A DNA stretch of 64,000 nt from Diorhabda sublineata (GCF_026230105.1 NC_079485.1:13214872-13278871); one strand, 5' to 3'; positions 44,401-55,958 are shown, numbered from the stretch's first letter. Notes: generated by a model from the letters alone, not told the origin. Made by a program: numbers and translations.

Positions 44401-47400
44401 TAATGTTATTTTGCAAATTTCTACAAATTAAAAGAAAATACGTAGGTTCTAAGATTTGCATTTGTAGGTTATGTTAGAAACTGCCTAAAATACGTAGAAT
44501 TACGTAAAAATATGTAGAGTTGGCAACACTGTATGAGATATCATAGACAACTCTATGATGATATAATAAGAGAGATTTTTGTAATAAGTACAATACATCA
44601 TTCAATTTAAAAAAACAAATCTTGTTTTATATTCATTGAGAGTTTCAAATTATAATTTATCTTTCAAACCATAATCGTCAACTTTACATTCTCGTTTTAA
44701 ATCCATGAGGGATCTTTGTTTGCATAAAAGTAATAAATGTATATACAATCTTTTATACAGGGTATCACACAATATGTTAAGTTCATTACTAAATTCATAC
44801 AATGCCAGTGCGACACGAGGACATGCATTTATAAACAGCGAGGCAACGTCCATTGCATTGTGTCATATTTATTGTATTCATTATTTCACGACATTGGATT
44901 TATTAATAATACTGAGTTAAATCATAATATGCTGATGTCAATATTTGGAATTAATTGGAAATATCTGCTAATTAGTGTTATCAAGGTAATAGATGGCGAG
45001 GTTAGGTTGTTTACATTGCAATGACTTCATAGAGACAGTGCAGACACACGAGAGTGTCCGTCATGTTTGACTGGCTGAGATTTAGCATTTGTTCTTTCCA
45101 TAATAACGCTTTCAAAATCATAATTTATAATCTAAAATACTTACTCAAAAACTTTTAAAGGGCTCACTGATATTTTTTACTGGAAAAAAAATACGAGAAT
45201 AATTTATTTTGTATTGTAATTTGGGTCATTAGATTCATGCGTAGTTTGACATTGTGCGTTCCTGTGCACAGATTTCTAATCCTAAACGTGTTCTGTCATC
45301 AGATTCATGCGCAGTTTGACATTGTGCGTTCCTGTGCACAGATTTCTAACCCTGAACACGTTTTGTCATTAGATTCATGCGCAGTTTGAAATAATGCGTT
45401 TGTGTTGCACAGATTTCTAATCTTGAGCTCGTTCTGTCATCAGATTAATGCGAAGTTTGAAATAATACGTTCGCGGTGTGAATAAAGCAAGTTCGGGATT
45501 TGAAATTTTGTGTTCGTGGATGTATCCTCGGACTTGAGAAGGATTTTCAATGCGGCCCGTGTGCTTTCATGTCCTTTTTGTGATATTTACCACAAAATAA
45601 CATCTAACCTATGTGGTTTTCTACGTAATTGTATTTAAAAAACGTGGTAGTTGACTTTATACTCAGAAATATCAAGAATAAGCCTTCGGTAAATTAATTA
45701 TTTAATTTTATTCGCCTAGTTAGCTTTGACACGTCCAGAGCATATTCAAAATATAATCAAATCAGAATGTGCCCAACTGCGAACAAAGCTGTTCGAAATT
45801 TGAGCCGTTAGCGTTGTTGCTAAGTTGTCAATATTTTATTTGTTCAATTGCAGTCAGATCGCGAATTTTCAAGTTTCAAATTTTGCATAAAAAGTAATTT
45901 GCTTTGTTAGGTCACAGCTCTGATGTAAAAAACAGTAAATAATTTTAACGTCGACCTGAAATTCTCATTTATTTGCCACCTATTCGCGCCAAATAAGTCA
46001 GTATTGCTTAAATCGAAAGTGAAATTCAGGTCAAGATGAAAATATCGATAGAGATATGAAATAACAACACAGTTATCAACTATGAATGTGTTTTCACTTT
46101 TATTTTTGTGTTAAATCACGTCTGAGCAGCTGTTATAATTCGACGATTTGTTGTTATCCATAATCGCGCATCTATAAACAAATAAAAACAATACGTTTAC
46201 TCTAGTAAATAAACTATTTTTTCACAATAAAATTGATTAGAAGTATGAACAGTTCACAGTTCTTTAGTTTTGTGCCATCACAAATACCGAAAATTACGCA
46301 GTGCGATCATGAGTGAATAAAAAAATGTGACGTCTGACTAAAGCTTCTATGCCACTACAACGATGGTCCCAGAAGTTCCTAGCCTGAACAAGAAATGGCG
46401 TATTAGAAAGTACATAATCTATATACCAAATATTTCAAGGCTAAGAAGAATTAATGAATTAAAGTTTGAATTGCGACCTCATGCACCAAATTCGCCAGAT
46501 TTAGCCCCCTCGGATTATTTTCTGTTCCCACACTTGGAAAAATGGCTGACCACCGGTCAAAGATTCTACAATAATGAAGAGGGAAAAGTCTATGGAGCTA
46601 AAAAGAGATTAAGTTTTCCAAAATTTTGTGTTTTCTTTGTCGGGTCAGATACTTCTGGGATCATCCTTGTATAAAAATATACTAAATCTTTAGATTCATG
46701 TTCTTAGACTGCCCGTTTAGTTTCATCGTTGCCGTTAAATCTTTTACATCTTAACTCGCTCTTCAGCTTTGCGAACAAAGACAAGTCGCACGGTGATAAA
46801 TCAGGGATATATGGTGGGTGTTCAATCTCTGTGAAGCCATATTTGTGGACAGTAGCTTTGGAAATCGAAGCCGTGTGGAGTGTAGCGTAGTCACCAAAGA
46901 TAGTTGCCATCACTCACAATTGATTGGTCATCACGGCAGAGTTCTAAGAATCGCTCACAACATTCTACTGAGAACTACTAGCTGAGAATGCTCATTTAAT
47001 ATTTTCTGGAGAAGTTTCTGTCGCAGGACCTTCCGCACGTGGATCATATTCTAATGATTCTCGTCCCCAGTGGAACAACTTTTAATTATTGAAAATGATG
47101 GACATAATTCACCATAAACTCAATTTTTTAAAACAACTTGACTAAGGGGTCATTCGATCTAATAGAATGGATCGAAGCAGCAAATTGTTTTTCGAATGGG
47201 ATGCCTACTGTGTCTGTAGACAAACCAGTGTAGCCGTGGCCTTCGTTTGTATAGGGGCTGGTTTTTTATTGCTTTGAGATAAAATAGATCAACGGATTGT
47301 TGTGAAATTTCACATAAAACTTGAAAAAACTGCAACTGAAATTTATAATTTATTGAATTTTGGTCAAATCCACGTGTTATTGAATGGTTTAAGCGTTTTC

Positions 47401-50400
47401 AAGTTAGCCGAGAAGATGATTCAAGTTTCATGTCAAAAACGAATGAAAACAACGAAAAAGTCGGTGATCTTGTTCGATCTTCTGGCCATCTAAGTATTTG
47501 TACCATTCCCAAATCTATAGGAATTGACAAAGGATGTGTAGGGCAAATTATGCATGTGCAAAATTCCGCATTGTGTGTCAAGAAAGTTCTAGACGAGTAC
47601 AACATCCCAGTGCTAGACCAGCCACCTTATTCGCCGGATCTTGCACCGTGTGACTACGACTTTCCTAAGGTCAAATCTGCATTAAAATGGATATGAAAAA
47701 GCGGCGCGCGTTTTGAAGGAACTCGCAGAAAAAAACTTCCTGAAATGTTTCGAAAAATGGAACATTTTTCTAAATGAATTGATAAATGTAATTTTGAGAA
47801 AAATTAAACCATCGGCATCTCATATTTCCTCACATTCTTTCCACAGTTTTCCAGTACATCTACCATTTTCTACCATAATTATTCGTGGTTCATGTGCCTA
47901 ACTTACGTATCGTTATTATATACGGAAATTGTCGATAAAACTAATTTATTGATGTCATACAAAATAATACGAAGATTGCAATATTGCCAAACTATGTTAA
48001 CCCAGATTAGGAAAAATTGAAGATCCAAAATAATAACTAAACTATGTACTACAATAAAAGTAGTAGCCAAACGTAGTTGTTCTCAAATTTTTAGAAATTA
48101 AAGATAGGGATACTTTTTGTTTAGGGAAAATTCAAATGAAAAACTTACTTGTCGATGGAGGGAGATTCGCTGCACTGGCTGTGGAAGTTAGACACTGAAA
48201 AAAAATCAAACAATTAATGAAAATACACGAAAAAAATGGAATTTTATCATATTTCAAAATGGCTTTAATTAAAACACGCGTTATTTTCCGTTATGAATTA
48301 AATTTGATCCAAACTAACCAAAGAAAAAAACAAAGCAGTTGCTTTTCAATTTGTCTTTTCTTCTTCTTTTACCATCAACTACAGTAGATTTAGTTATACT
48401 TTTGTACCCTTACATTTATTATTAATACAGCATTCAATGATTGGGAGTGAACGGTAAATTTATAGCTGTGAATCGTGACTGGTTCCTTGGTGATAGATGA
48501 AAATTGAGTTGAAATAATAAATAGATTTTGGATACCAGACTTTTTACTCTTTTCTAATCATTGGTAGCTGCTGAAACGAATATCACCATGACTTTTATTG
48601 TCACCACAATGATAAAATTGAAATGACAGTAGAATTTAATTACTGTGCTTTATTTTATACTATTAGATCAGTTATAATCTATCCACATGTAAACCAACGA
48701 AAATTTTTCAAACTGAAGTATAGATTCGAATCGAAAACATGTCTGAAGTACATTTGGTTCATTGATGTATGAAAAAATATTAGCACAAACTATTCCTGTG
48801 ATTAGTTTGGCTAAAACTTTATAAAACACCCTATATATATTCGTAGTATCGTTGAGTACAAAATAAAATATGCCCCAGCATTCGATTTCAATAGAAATGA
48901 AATGATTTTAGTGATTCTAATTACCGCTGAAGGTAAACCACTTTTTAATTATTGATACTACTGTTAATTTATAAATCACGTTTGATTGCTGCTCGACCAT
49001 AAACATTTTTTAGTCGACTGCACATCTCTTCATCTAAAATTAAAAATCTTACTCATTATTGTGTTTTTGTCTCGTCAAGGTTACTTTTCTATTATTCTTT
49101 GAAATTTCCAAAAAAAAGATCATAGCACATACGAGGGTTGCTACTTAAGTTTGGAGATATGTTAACACTGATGTGAATATGTCAAGTCTGACATTGTAAT
49201 CTGTCACATGTCATGAATGTACGTGTTGTCCTACGAGTACTATTTGAGTTGTTTACAAATATTTGAAACATTGAGGTTGAGGTATTCCACTCTCATAAAT
49301 TCAATATTGCATGAAAATTTAGCTATCAAGAAGATTTGTTCCCGTCAGATACCGCATAATTTGACAATCTCTAAAAAAAATGCTGGTGTCGATTGGTGCA
49401 AAGAAATGCTGAAAAATTTCAATTGCGGAGATTCAAAAGACTATAAGATCGTGATGGGCGACAAATCATGGATGCATATGAACCCCAAATCAACTATACG
49501 GGTCTCTCAAGATGAGTCAAATCCAACAAAAGTTGTTCAAGCATGAAGCACTCCGTCGCCTGTTTTTTTTTGGAATAATTGGACATTAGAATCAGTTTTG
49601 AATTGTTGTCAGAGAAAAAATCAAGAAAACCAATCGCAGAAGTCACTACAATGCGAGATCTCAAACATCAGCTGAAACTAAAACATTTTTGAACAGTCAA
49701 AACATCTAATTAATGGTTCATCCCCCGTAAAAAGTTATGAGATTAAAAGATATTATAACCTCCCTTTTTTTAAAATTTGATCCGTTATAAATCAATTAAA
49801 AGCCCTGAGAATTGATCAAATACTAGTGAGACATAATATGGGGACATCTTGTTATAAAAAACAAAAAATTTCAGTCTTAAGACCGAAAAATCATACAGGG
49901 AGAGTATTGAGAGTTTATACTTGCATTATTAAATAACTTAAATCAACATTAATTGTGCGGATAATGAATACAAACATGTGACTTCTGATGTTTATTCAAC
50001 TCTGCTTATTCTTTTTTACACCTTGCCGGCCTAGCGACCAGCTCGCAACCAGGCGACGTTGCCGCCTTTACAAGTAAATATAAATCTTAACGTAATAAAT
50101 AAAAATGTATTGAGCACAAACAGAGAGTTACTTTTATTCATACAACCTTTTGTGATGATGTTTTTTTAAATTTTTTTCCTCACAGTTTTATGAATATTAA
50201 TTATTATTATCATCTTAAATAATTTCCAGCTATACAGGGTATCTCAGATGTAGTTAAACAAATGAAAAGTACAATTTTTTATATAAATCACCTTATATTT
50301 GACCAAAGTGACATTTAATATTTGAATACGTCATTATAATCGTATTTTTGATTTGTTTTGATGGTTCGAAATGATAAAAATTTCTAAAAATATCACCGTT

Positions 50401-53400
50401 TGTCCACTAGAAACCGTATAAATACATTTAGTTCACTCTGTATATAGTTAAATTGGTTGATAAAAAAATGTAACGAAATAATCGATCAAATACAAAATGG
50501 AATAGTCTATTTTAACAAAATCTTAATCGAAAAAGCTGTTTTTTGATAGTATTTAATTGAGAGGGCCGATTTTTAGCAAATAAAACTTAATATTGGATCA
50601 ATTAAATTTGGAAAACTATCTTTTGACAAAATATATATCAAAAGAGCTAATTTTTGGTAATATGAAATTCTGTGAAGCTTCTTTTGACAAAATTGATATT
50701 GAGAAACCATTTTTTGATTGAATAAAACATGGAATAAGACTTGGAATTCCGCATAGAACTTGATTTTCAATAATTTAAACAAGTTTTTAGAAGTATAAAA
50801 TTTTGACAGAACTGGATCGGGAACAATCATTTTTTGGCTTAATAAAATTTGGAATACAAATTTTTCGGCAAAATGAAACTTGGAATACCAATTTTTTATC
50901 AGTCAATTTTTTCAGTATATAATTCGAAAAAAACAAATTTTGAAAAATTTTTTCTTTTCTCGACCAACTAAATTTTCCTCCTATTTTGTGGCTAAATAAA
51001 TTTGAATACCATTTTTTGAACAAATCAAAATCAGAAAAGCGGTAGTAATGAAATCCATTATTTGGCAGTAAGCAATTCAGAAAATCTTTTTTTGACCAAA
51101 TTGAAAACCAATTAATATTAGAAAAGTCAATTTTTGACAGATTTAAACTCAAAAAAGTCACTTTTTGTAATAATTAAACCCAAAGAAGCTATTTTGACAA
51201 ACTAAACTCCAAATTATACATGAAATCCGATGTTTTTGCTAAATATAAATAAAAAAAAATAATTTTTGGGAGTATTAAAATATGATTTTCTTTGATACAA
51301 CTGTACAAAAAAACATTTTTTGATCAAATTACATTTATATTTGACATAATCGAACTCGAAAAAGCCAATTTTTAATAAAACCTTTAACAAAATTGAAAAT
51401 CCAATTTTTATTAATTTAAACGCAGAAAAACTAATTTTTCACTTAAGTGAACCTATTAAAACCAATTTTCAACCAAATTAGGAGGCCAACTATCATTTCT
51501 ACCTCAATTTCTTTCCGAATTGTAATTTTTCTGTAGTATTGGTCGAAATTTAATTACCGAAAGAAAGCAGCAAGTCCGGTCCTGTCGTTTCCTCATTAAT
51601 ACGAAATAGATTGGTCATAAATTACTTACTTAATTACTTTAATTATTTATGGTAAAAACGATCTACAGAATCATCATTAAGAGCTACAGGTACATCTGAT
51701 TAGGTTTTTTAAAATTGTCACCCTGTAGAGATATCTACCCACTAAACGAAGTTTGAGGTTATAAAACTGAATAGAACAGTGAACAAAACCTTAAAATTGA
51801 GTAGAATATGGTGGAATTATTTATGTCAACACGTCCTGGATTCCTTAAGGATATATTTTCAAATTATTATTTAATGAGAATATTTTCAAATGCGTATATA
51901 ATTCTAGCAGCATATTAACTTACCATTTAGGAAACAATCGCTTAAAACGATTTCATCGAAGGAACATGTTTGTGTTGATCGACGTAGAAGAATAAGAAAT
52001 TAGCGGTCAACGGCCTTCTTTACAGTGCCTTTATAGGGCTCTGTAGAACGTTCATAAAATTATCTATTCGACGTTCAACACTTAGTATCAATAGCGGGTA
52101 CCACTATAATTTCCAAGGGAAACTACTATTTTTAAAAATGTGTTTTGTCAATATTTCCGTTTCATTCAACTTCTCCTAGGTTTTCCCTGTCTTTTTTTTC
52201 CTGGTTTCCATTATATGCCTTCCCCCGGTAGCCGTGACTCAACATAACCAAATTTTCATCTCTAATATCTTTTGTTATAATATGTTCGGCCTCAGGGTAA
52301 ATCGAAGATATATTCATTCAAACATCTACTGTATAGTTCAAAAAGAACTTGATTATACAATGAGGTAGTGTGTCGATGGATGGGACCTCATAATGGAACC
52401 CACTAGCAATAGAAATATCAAAAATCAGTTAATGGAATAGCCTACAGAGGCTAAGATACTCCTGGGTTACTATAACCAAAGATTCTGGTACGTAGATGAT
52501 CTAAATTCTCTCGAAGTGACTACGGTACTCCAGAGACTTACACATGTTGACATATTAAGCAGAAAATGAGAATTTTTGGTAGATAGAACCATTCCACTTT
52601 CAAAAACTTCCTGTAAGGAAGGATGGTTATAAACACTGAGCACCCCACCCCATAGTGAACACAAGAGATAGTTTGGGTCGCTTCCATAATCTCTTTTTTT
52701 ATTTGGGATATTCTCTATCTTAGAACGTTTCGCTGATCTCCAGAAATCTGGAGATCAGCGAGATCAGAGAAATCCAATATGAGAAAATGGCAAAACGGTA
52801 AATTTTTTTTTATCTTAGAGATAGTGTTCAAAAAAATACCCAAAGAGTTCTGCATATAGAATAGTACATTCTATATCATTGTCACATTCTGGCAACTCTA
52901 GAAGCATCACTAATATTTAATATAAATGTTGAATAACGGCCCGGGAACTGAGACACTCCAGATCGTAAATTTTCTATCCATCTAACGCGCGTTTCGATAA
53001 CAAAATTATCGTCTTCAGAGATCGAAAGTTCACCTCCCAATACAATCTATTGGAATTTTTGCTATCCTCTATAATTTATCTATGAAATGAGGTTTAGTAG
53101 AAAGATTTGATTGTGATTAAGAAACTAAATACACTCGTGAGCAAAAAAATCGACGAACTAATATCTTCAGCTTGATCTCACAGTCCAACAATATGTTATG
53201 ATCGGTTTATTACAATAGTACTAGGTAATAAGGGTTAGCTGACCCTTATAAAAGGTTATCTACCACTATCAGTTAGCTATCAAACGTCAACAACATCATT
53301 AACAACAAACAAGAAAAATGAACACAAACGTGAAAATGAACACAACAAGCTGCTCAAGCGGTCAGAGACAAGGTCAGAGTCAGCGAGAAGTGGTCAATGC

Positions 53401-53855
53401 GCTAACCATGAGTCAGTCTGTTGGTTCCAGAGCTTACCGTTGTTACTAAGAGACGCGATTTCGGAAGAAAAAGTGACAATCCAAGATGTTGTTGAGAAAT
53501 CTGGCTTCATCGTTGTTCAAGTCCAACAAGAGCTCAGAGAAACGCGAGGCGTGGCTGTGAGTGGCTGGAGAGCTAGAAGAAGACTTAAGGTAGCTAACCT
53601 TGAACCAGAAAGACCCCAAATTAATCACAGCCCACCGAGCAGTCCGTCTCGAATGTTAATTGGACTGAGTGTGCCTGTATGGTGAATATAGAAGAGGACG
53701 AGTCTACAGAAGAGAGGCACGACTGTATAAATAAAATATATTGGAAATATTAAAAAATTCAATACAAAAAATCTTAAATCTAGATAACTTACCAGGACTA
53801 ATACGACCATTTTGAAGAGAAACAGCTTCAAAATTCCAATAGAGTGTGTATCCAT
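35450..53855 (-). CDS. zona pellucida (ZP) domain transmembrane protein
   Basis: Seven coding exons on the minus strand: 53793-53855, 48149-48194, 41624-41835, 38353-38495, 37790-38180, 35696-35863, 35450-35644. All are GT-AG and in frame, giving 405 residues. The first two encode a signal peptide ending LCLTSTASA (residues about 16-30). The ZP domain spans about 47-285: VQCNDDEIVV, GMVYPRGLSKNSTCMGEW and LPLRGCNTMS (ZP-N), then MPGCSMRIFSG, VTDCLVRDGLGWGEQKLIND and VYYQCNVKLCLK (ZP-C). A furin-type site RIRR (296-299) precedes a transmembrane helix at about 353-377 and a 28-residue basic tail. ZP proteins of this layout are released by cleavage and polymerise into apical extracellular matrix and cuticle; that role is inferred. 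It resembles the insect cuticular ZP group, but I cannot name the orthologue. The large introns are full of transposon remnants; none breaks an exon. Confidence 0.93.
36605..36905 (+). mobile_element. Merlin/IS1595-type (ISXO2-like) transposase fragment in ZP intron 5
   Basis: Frames read KHVGPGSLIHTDVWLAYPCL and then VNHKEIFVSDSEVHTQRIEA followed by SWRSLRAFF. This matches the last catalytic blocks of ISXO2-like transposases (second Asp in HTD, and the HT..IE..W block with the Glu). Only the C-terminal third is present, with one frame change near 36664. It lies on the opposite strand from the ZP gene. Confidence 0.8.
36960..37780. repeat. low-complexity AT-rich stretch in ZP intron 5
   Basis: Phrases such as AAATTTTTTGAAATTTTGAA and CCAAAATT repeat irregularly on both strands. 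No coding or RNA gene was recognised. Confidence 0.5.
38590..38960 (+). mobile_element. IS630-type transposase fragment in ZP intron 3 side
   Basis: The frame 38608-38901 contains MDGASFENWFSKI, a region between the catalytic blocks, and WPYHCGLNPIELIWKDVVQY, the third catalytic block (LPPYHC.LNPIE.IW). It is related to the element at 19680-20635 but truncated at both ends. It begins about 95 bases upstream (in gene direction) of ZP exon 4. Confidence 0.75.
39050..39600 (+). mobile_element. Jockey-clade non-LTR retrotransposon fragment in ZP intron 3
   Basis: VPQGSALSPI (39078) leads into ATYADDTAALASHQDPDMAS (39147-39210), the intact catalytic YADD box. LKTWRRKVN, AKYLGNHLNRRLTWSTHI and LYWLIGRKSQLIIDNKLLI follow in two frames with small shifts. 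The last block is characteristic of Jockey reverse transcriptases. N- and C-terminal parts are missing. Confidence 0.85.
40020..40400 (+). mobile_element. RTE-like non-LTR 3' end with GAT-rich tail
   Basis: RLNWAGHIMRKKSNDIIKRI and PRRRERLEET fit the C-terminus of RTE-like elements. The copy ends with TGATGATGATAATGATGA at 40381-40398, a short microsatellite tail of the kind that ends RTE elements in place of poly(A). Confidence 0.7.
40855..41010 (-). repeat. dispersed repeat, inverted copy of 56480-56640
   Basis: Shared phrases include CAGTACGAAAATACCAGCA and TTTTTCAAATTTGGTGC (read in opposite directions in the two places). The copies are diverged, with indels. No coding content. Confidence 0.6.
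41961..42020. repeat. 22-bp tandem repeat with TATCGAT core in ZP intron 2
   Basis: The unit ACTATCGATGGTTTATAAGT plus GG occurs at 41961 and 41983 and starts again at 42005. Further ACTATCGATA phrases follow to about 42040. TATCGATA is the recognition core of DREF/BEAF-type factors in Drosophila, so a regulatory role is possible but unproven. Confidence 0.55.
42161..43074. mobile_element. foldback-type element with long terminal inverted repeats
   Basis: The left end reads CAGGGTGTCTCACGACGAGT (42164-42183) and the right end is its reverse complement, ending at 43070. The symmetry continues with gaps inward for over 250 bases on each side (for example CTGTATATGGCAAAA against TTTTGCCATATACAG). 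Both ends are flanked by TATA. No open frame of note is inside, so it is a non-autonomous element. It lies in ZP intron 2. Confidence 0.85.
43380..44393 (+). mobile_element. Tc1-like transposon, degenerate
   Basis: AAQTVTLLRKGQSQRKVVSA (43430-43490) is the N-terminal helix-turn-helix start. FWMVWAGIAMEREGLIPIYR (43871-43930) and ARPHTTDPVR (43977-44007) are from the middle and second-Asp region. The likely right terminal repeat CGATTTTTTGCTCACGAGT is at about 44373. Stops and frame shifts are frequent. A relative is at 53135-53720, whose left end CACTCGTGAGCAAAAAAATCG matches this repeat in reverse. Confidence 0.8.
44394..45220. other. stretch without a recognised gene in ZP intron 2
   Basis: Contains an ATACAGGGTATCACAC motif at 44756, probably a small transposon end. 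Nothing else recognised. Confidence 0.4.
45225..45480. repeat. 70-bp tandem array, about 3.7 units
   Basis: Units start at 45225, 45295, 45365 and 45436 with GTCATYAGATT. The first two are about 90% identical (GACATTGTGCGTTCCTGTGC in both); the last is diverged and incomplete. It lies in ZP intron 2. Confidence 0.9.
45481..46340. other. AT-rich stretch in ZP intron 2
   Basis: No gene, RNA or clear repeat recognised. Confidence 0.4.
46353..46674 (+). mobile_element. mariner family B, internally deleted copy
   Basis: Ends are imperfect inverted repeats: ACGATGGTCCCAGAAGTTCC near 46359 and its counterpart ACTTCTGGGATCATCCTTGT ending at about 46672. Inside, only the C-terminal part remains: LRRINELKFELRPHAPNSPD and LAPSDYFLFPHLEKWL. 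It lacks the helix-turn-helix and the first two catalytic aspartates. The remaining frame is open over 103 residues. Confidence 0.8.
46704..47100 (-). mobile_element. mariner family A fragment
   Basis: The minus-strand frame 46704-46913 reads TLHTASISKATVHKYGFTEI and then HPPYIPDLSPCDLSLFAKLK, covering the second and third catalytic blocks; the second Asp itself seems replaced (GDYATLHTA for DNAPVHTA). The rest is decayed. It is related to 10560-11290 and 54985-55620. Confidence 0.75.
47270..47900 (+). mobile_element. mariner (SETMAR-type) remnant, core deleted
   Basis: FHIKLEKTATEIYNLL (47305-47355) and MSKTNENNEKVGDLVRSSGH (47430-47490) are the DNA-binding half. After a direct join, ILVLDQPPYSPDLAPCDYD-like coding at 47600-47660 is the third catalytic block. 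The region with the first two aspartates is absent. Confidence 0.75.
48195..49130. other. AT-rich stretch in ZP intron 1
   Basis: No gene or repeat recognised beyond short AT-rich runs. Confidence 0.4.
49131..49700 (+). mobile_element. mariner remnant, another subfamily, in ZP intron 1
   Basis: The left end ACGAGGGTTGCTACTTAAGT (49131) is a typical mariner terminal repeat. Frame 49217-49546 contains VDWCKEMLKNFNCGDSKDYK, VMGDKSWMHMNPKS (first Asp block, Glu of DES changed to Lys) and DESNPTKVVQA. The second and third catalytic blocks are lost. Confidence 0.8.
49700..50519. other. AT-rich stretch in ZP intron 1
   Basis: One TATACAGGGTATCTCAG motif at 50233 marks a probable small transposon end. 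No gene recognised. Confidence 0.4.
50520..51490. repeat. degenerate minisatellite of about 30 bases
   Basis: A phrase close to AAACCAATTTTTTGACAAAA followed by TTAAACTTGG repeats with much variation for about 1 kb. Examples are at 50690, 50815, 50890, 51070, 51130 and 51310. Frames on the minus strand are compositional. Confidence 0.6.
51491..53130. other. stretch in ZP intron 1 without a recognised gene
   Basis: Contains a perfect hairpin at 52731-52760 and a CGATAACAAAATTATCGTCTTC motif at about 52995. No exon, RNA or transposon protein was recognised. Confidence 0.4.
52731..52760. other. perfect 13-bp hairpin
   Basis: CGCTGATCTCCAG and its exact reverse complement CTGGAGATCAGCG are separated by AAAT. 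No T-run or known RNA context identifies its role. Confidence 0.7.
53135..53720 (+). mobile_element. Tc1-like transposon fragment in ZP intron 1
   Basis: The left terminal repeat CACTCGTGAGCAAAAAAATC begins at 53136. The N-terminal region follows: QAAQAVRDKVRVSEKWSM-like coding near 53345, then frame 53440-53685 with EEKVTIQDVVEKSGFIVVQV, AVSGWRARRRLK and NHSPPSSPSR. The catalytic half is missing. It ends about 70 bases from ZP exon 1. Confidence 0.75.
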
Positions 53856-54429
53856 CTGAAAATACAAAAATTATTTATAAACATAACGCCCTCTATGGTG
53901 GGTTGTTTTCGACCAAATTATAGGTTAGGTCACTTTCTTCCAATATCGATAGTAATAACAGTTACGCAATCATTACATAATTCATGTATTTGTATAAAAA
54001 TTATATTTCTAATTACCTACGTTATAATGAATGCTTATGTCATTTATTTTAATATTTCCTTGTCGCCATTAACGACACATTTTGTTCATTTTAGAAGATA
54101 GTCCAGTCAACATAGATACTTAAAAAAGTTCTTGTGTGTACCAAAGAATTAACTAACGTCAAACGGTGTAGATGGAAAAGCACCACACACTTCCATTAAA
54201 AAATTCAGCTATTTGAAAGATTTGATGATAATCTGTGCCATATTAGATGCACCATTATGCTTGAAAAAAATGACACATACTACCTATTTATTGGACCGCA
54301 GACTTTGAGTGATAAAGAAAAATGTACTTGAAGGAAAATTAATCTAGAAGATGCTTCAAAGACTGGACAGCTCTTTCGGAATTTTGATGCTGTGAAATCT
54401 AAGCAATATCTGGGCCTTAGGCAAATTAT

Positions 54430-54760
54430 GCTGCACTTGTCGTATCAGGAAACACATGATGAAACTGGGTTCAGTATTCAGTCTCTGAAGACAATAACTT
54501 GGTTATCGAAATTAGCATCCAGCATTAAAATTTTGAGTGTTGGTATAGTGGTAGAATGAACAGTGTATCCAGTATGGATCTAGCATTAATTGAGGATTGC
54601 AGATTCTGTTGGGGAAAAGAAGAAACTCCGAATGACTTATAGATTGCATTTCCATTAGAAGCCAACGCCGAAAATCCTTTGTAGAAGCTAGGATTTAATT
54701 TCTTAGAACCAACACAGATACTAGATTTCAAGAGGACTCTCGAAGTGGAAGACAAGGTGT
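54430..54760 (+). mobile_element. non-LTR retrotransposon C-terminal fragment
   Basis: LIEDCRFCWGKEETPNDL near 54580-54640 is the zinc-binding tail of I/Jockey/R1-type elements, followed by KLGFNFLEPTQILDFKRTL. Just upstream is the palindrome-like motif GACAATAACTTGGTTATCG (54489). Same family as 33890-34460. Confidence 0.65.
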
Positions 54761-54984
54761 AGATGGTAGAATTGAGAAAACATTAGAACATGAAATTTGT
54801 TTATAGATATCACCTGAGACCCCTGATTCATTGGAACATTAACACATATATATTTTTCAATATATTCAACGTTTATTTCCACACAATTTTCAGAACGTCT
54901 CATTAAAGCTTCCATACCACTATAAAAATATGATGATTCATCTTTAGAGTCACCGCGTGTTTTATTTTATCGTCGCATTTAAAT

Positions 54985-55620
54985 ATTTCACCTCTTAACT
55001 ATGTTTTTAGCTTTGCGAACAAAAAAATAGTCAGACGGAGTTAAATCAAGGCCATATGTGTTGGTGTTCAATCTCTGTTTATCCATATTGGTGTACAGTA
55101 GATTTGGAAAGCGAAATTGTGTGGACTGAAGCATTATTATGAAGCAATCACACGCACCAGCTGATTTTGCTATTTATTCGATAATTTTTTGTCGCAATGC
55201 TTCAGTAACTAAGGTTGTGTTTGATTCCTAAAAGTCAGTCAAAAGGATATCCTCGCAATTACTTTTTTGATGGGTTTTCTTTGCTTTTTTTGGCACGTGC
55301 TCTCCTTTCCATTGCCACTCAATGGAATATCTTTTGGATGTTGTGTTTCATCGCATTATAATTGATTGGATTACGCTTTCTTGCTCTAAAAATCGCTCAT
55401 AACATTCTACTCGGTGTTGCTTTTGTGCTGGGATTGCTCATGTAGGAAACTTGTTTTGGTAATGTTGATCTGTTATGCAATTTCTTTTGTTTTAAGGTGC
55501 CAATCCACTAATGCTTATTGGAGTAGTCCCATTACGGGACCTCACGCGCGTGGATCATCTTATGATGATTCTTATCAAGAGCTAAACAGTTTTTAATTGT
55601 TGAAAATGATGGACGTAGGT
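54985..55620 (-). mobile_element. mariner family A remnant
   Basis: The minus strand keeps pieces matching the copy at 46704-47100: the region around 54990-55130 corresponds to the block ending in the PPYSPDL and LFAKL segment, with stops. The 5' end lies towards 55620. It is located in the inferred 5' intron of the ZP gene. Confidence 0.6.
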
Positions 55621-55958
55621 CAATGTTAAGAGACTTCATTTTGATTTTGACTTTTAGCCTGTAAATTAGTTTATTTTTGGTGGAATATCAATTATTGGAA
55701 ATTTTGTTTCTAAAGACATCAACGCTGAATTAAAGTACAAACCCACTTAGGCAATTTTTGGCGAATATCTTTTTTTAAGTAAAATTAATCATCGTCTACC
55801 AGTTATTACGTATATAAAATTCCCACTAACAATCTTGAAAACAAAAAAAAGATTCAGTCTGCAAGGTCAACGTCTATAAATTTGCAGTCGTAAATGATTA
55901 AATAAACGTTTTCAACCGCCTACAAGGTTTTTTTATAAAATTCTTCGAATTATCTTAC

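Noticed and set aside
47340..47700. A SETMAR-like host gene
   Set aside because: Lacks a SET domain and the first two catalytic blocks; it is an internally deleted mariner.
50573..51161. Two minus-strand frames of 85 and 124 residues
   Set aside because: They lie within the degenerate 30-base repeat and show repetitive Lys/Phe/Asn-rich composition only.
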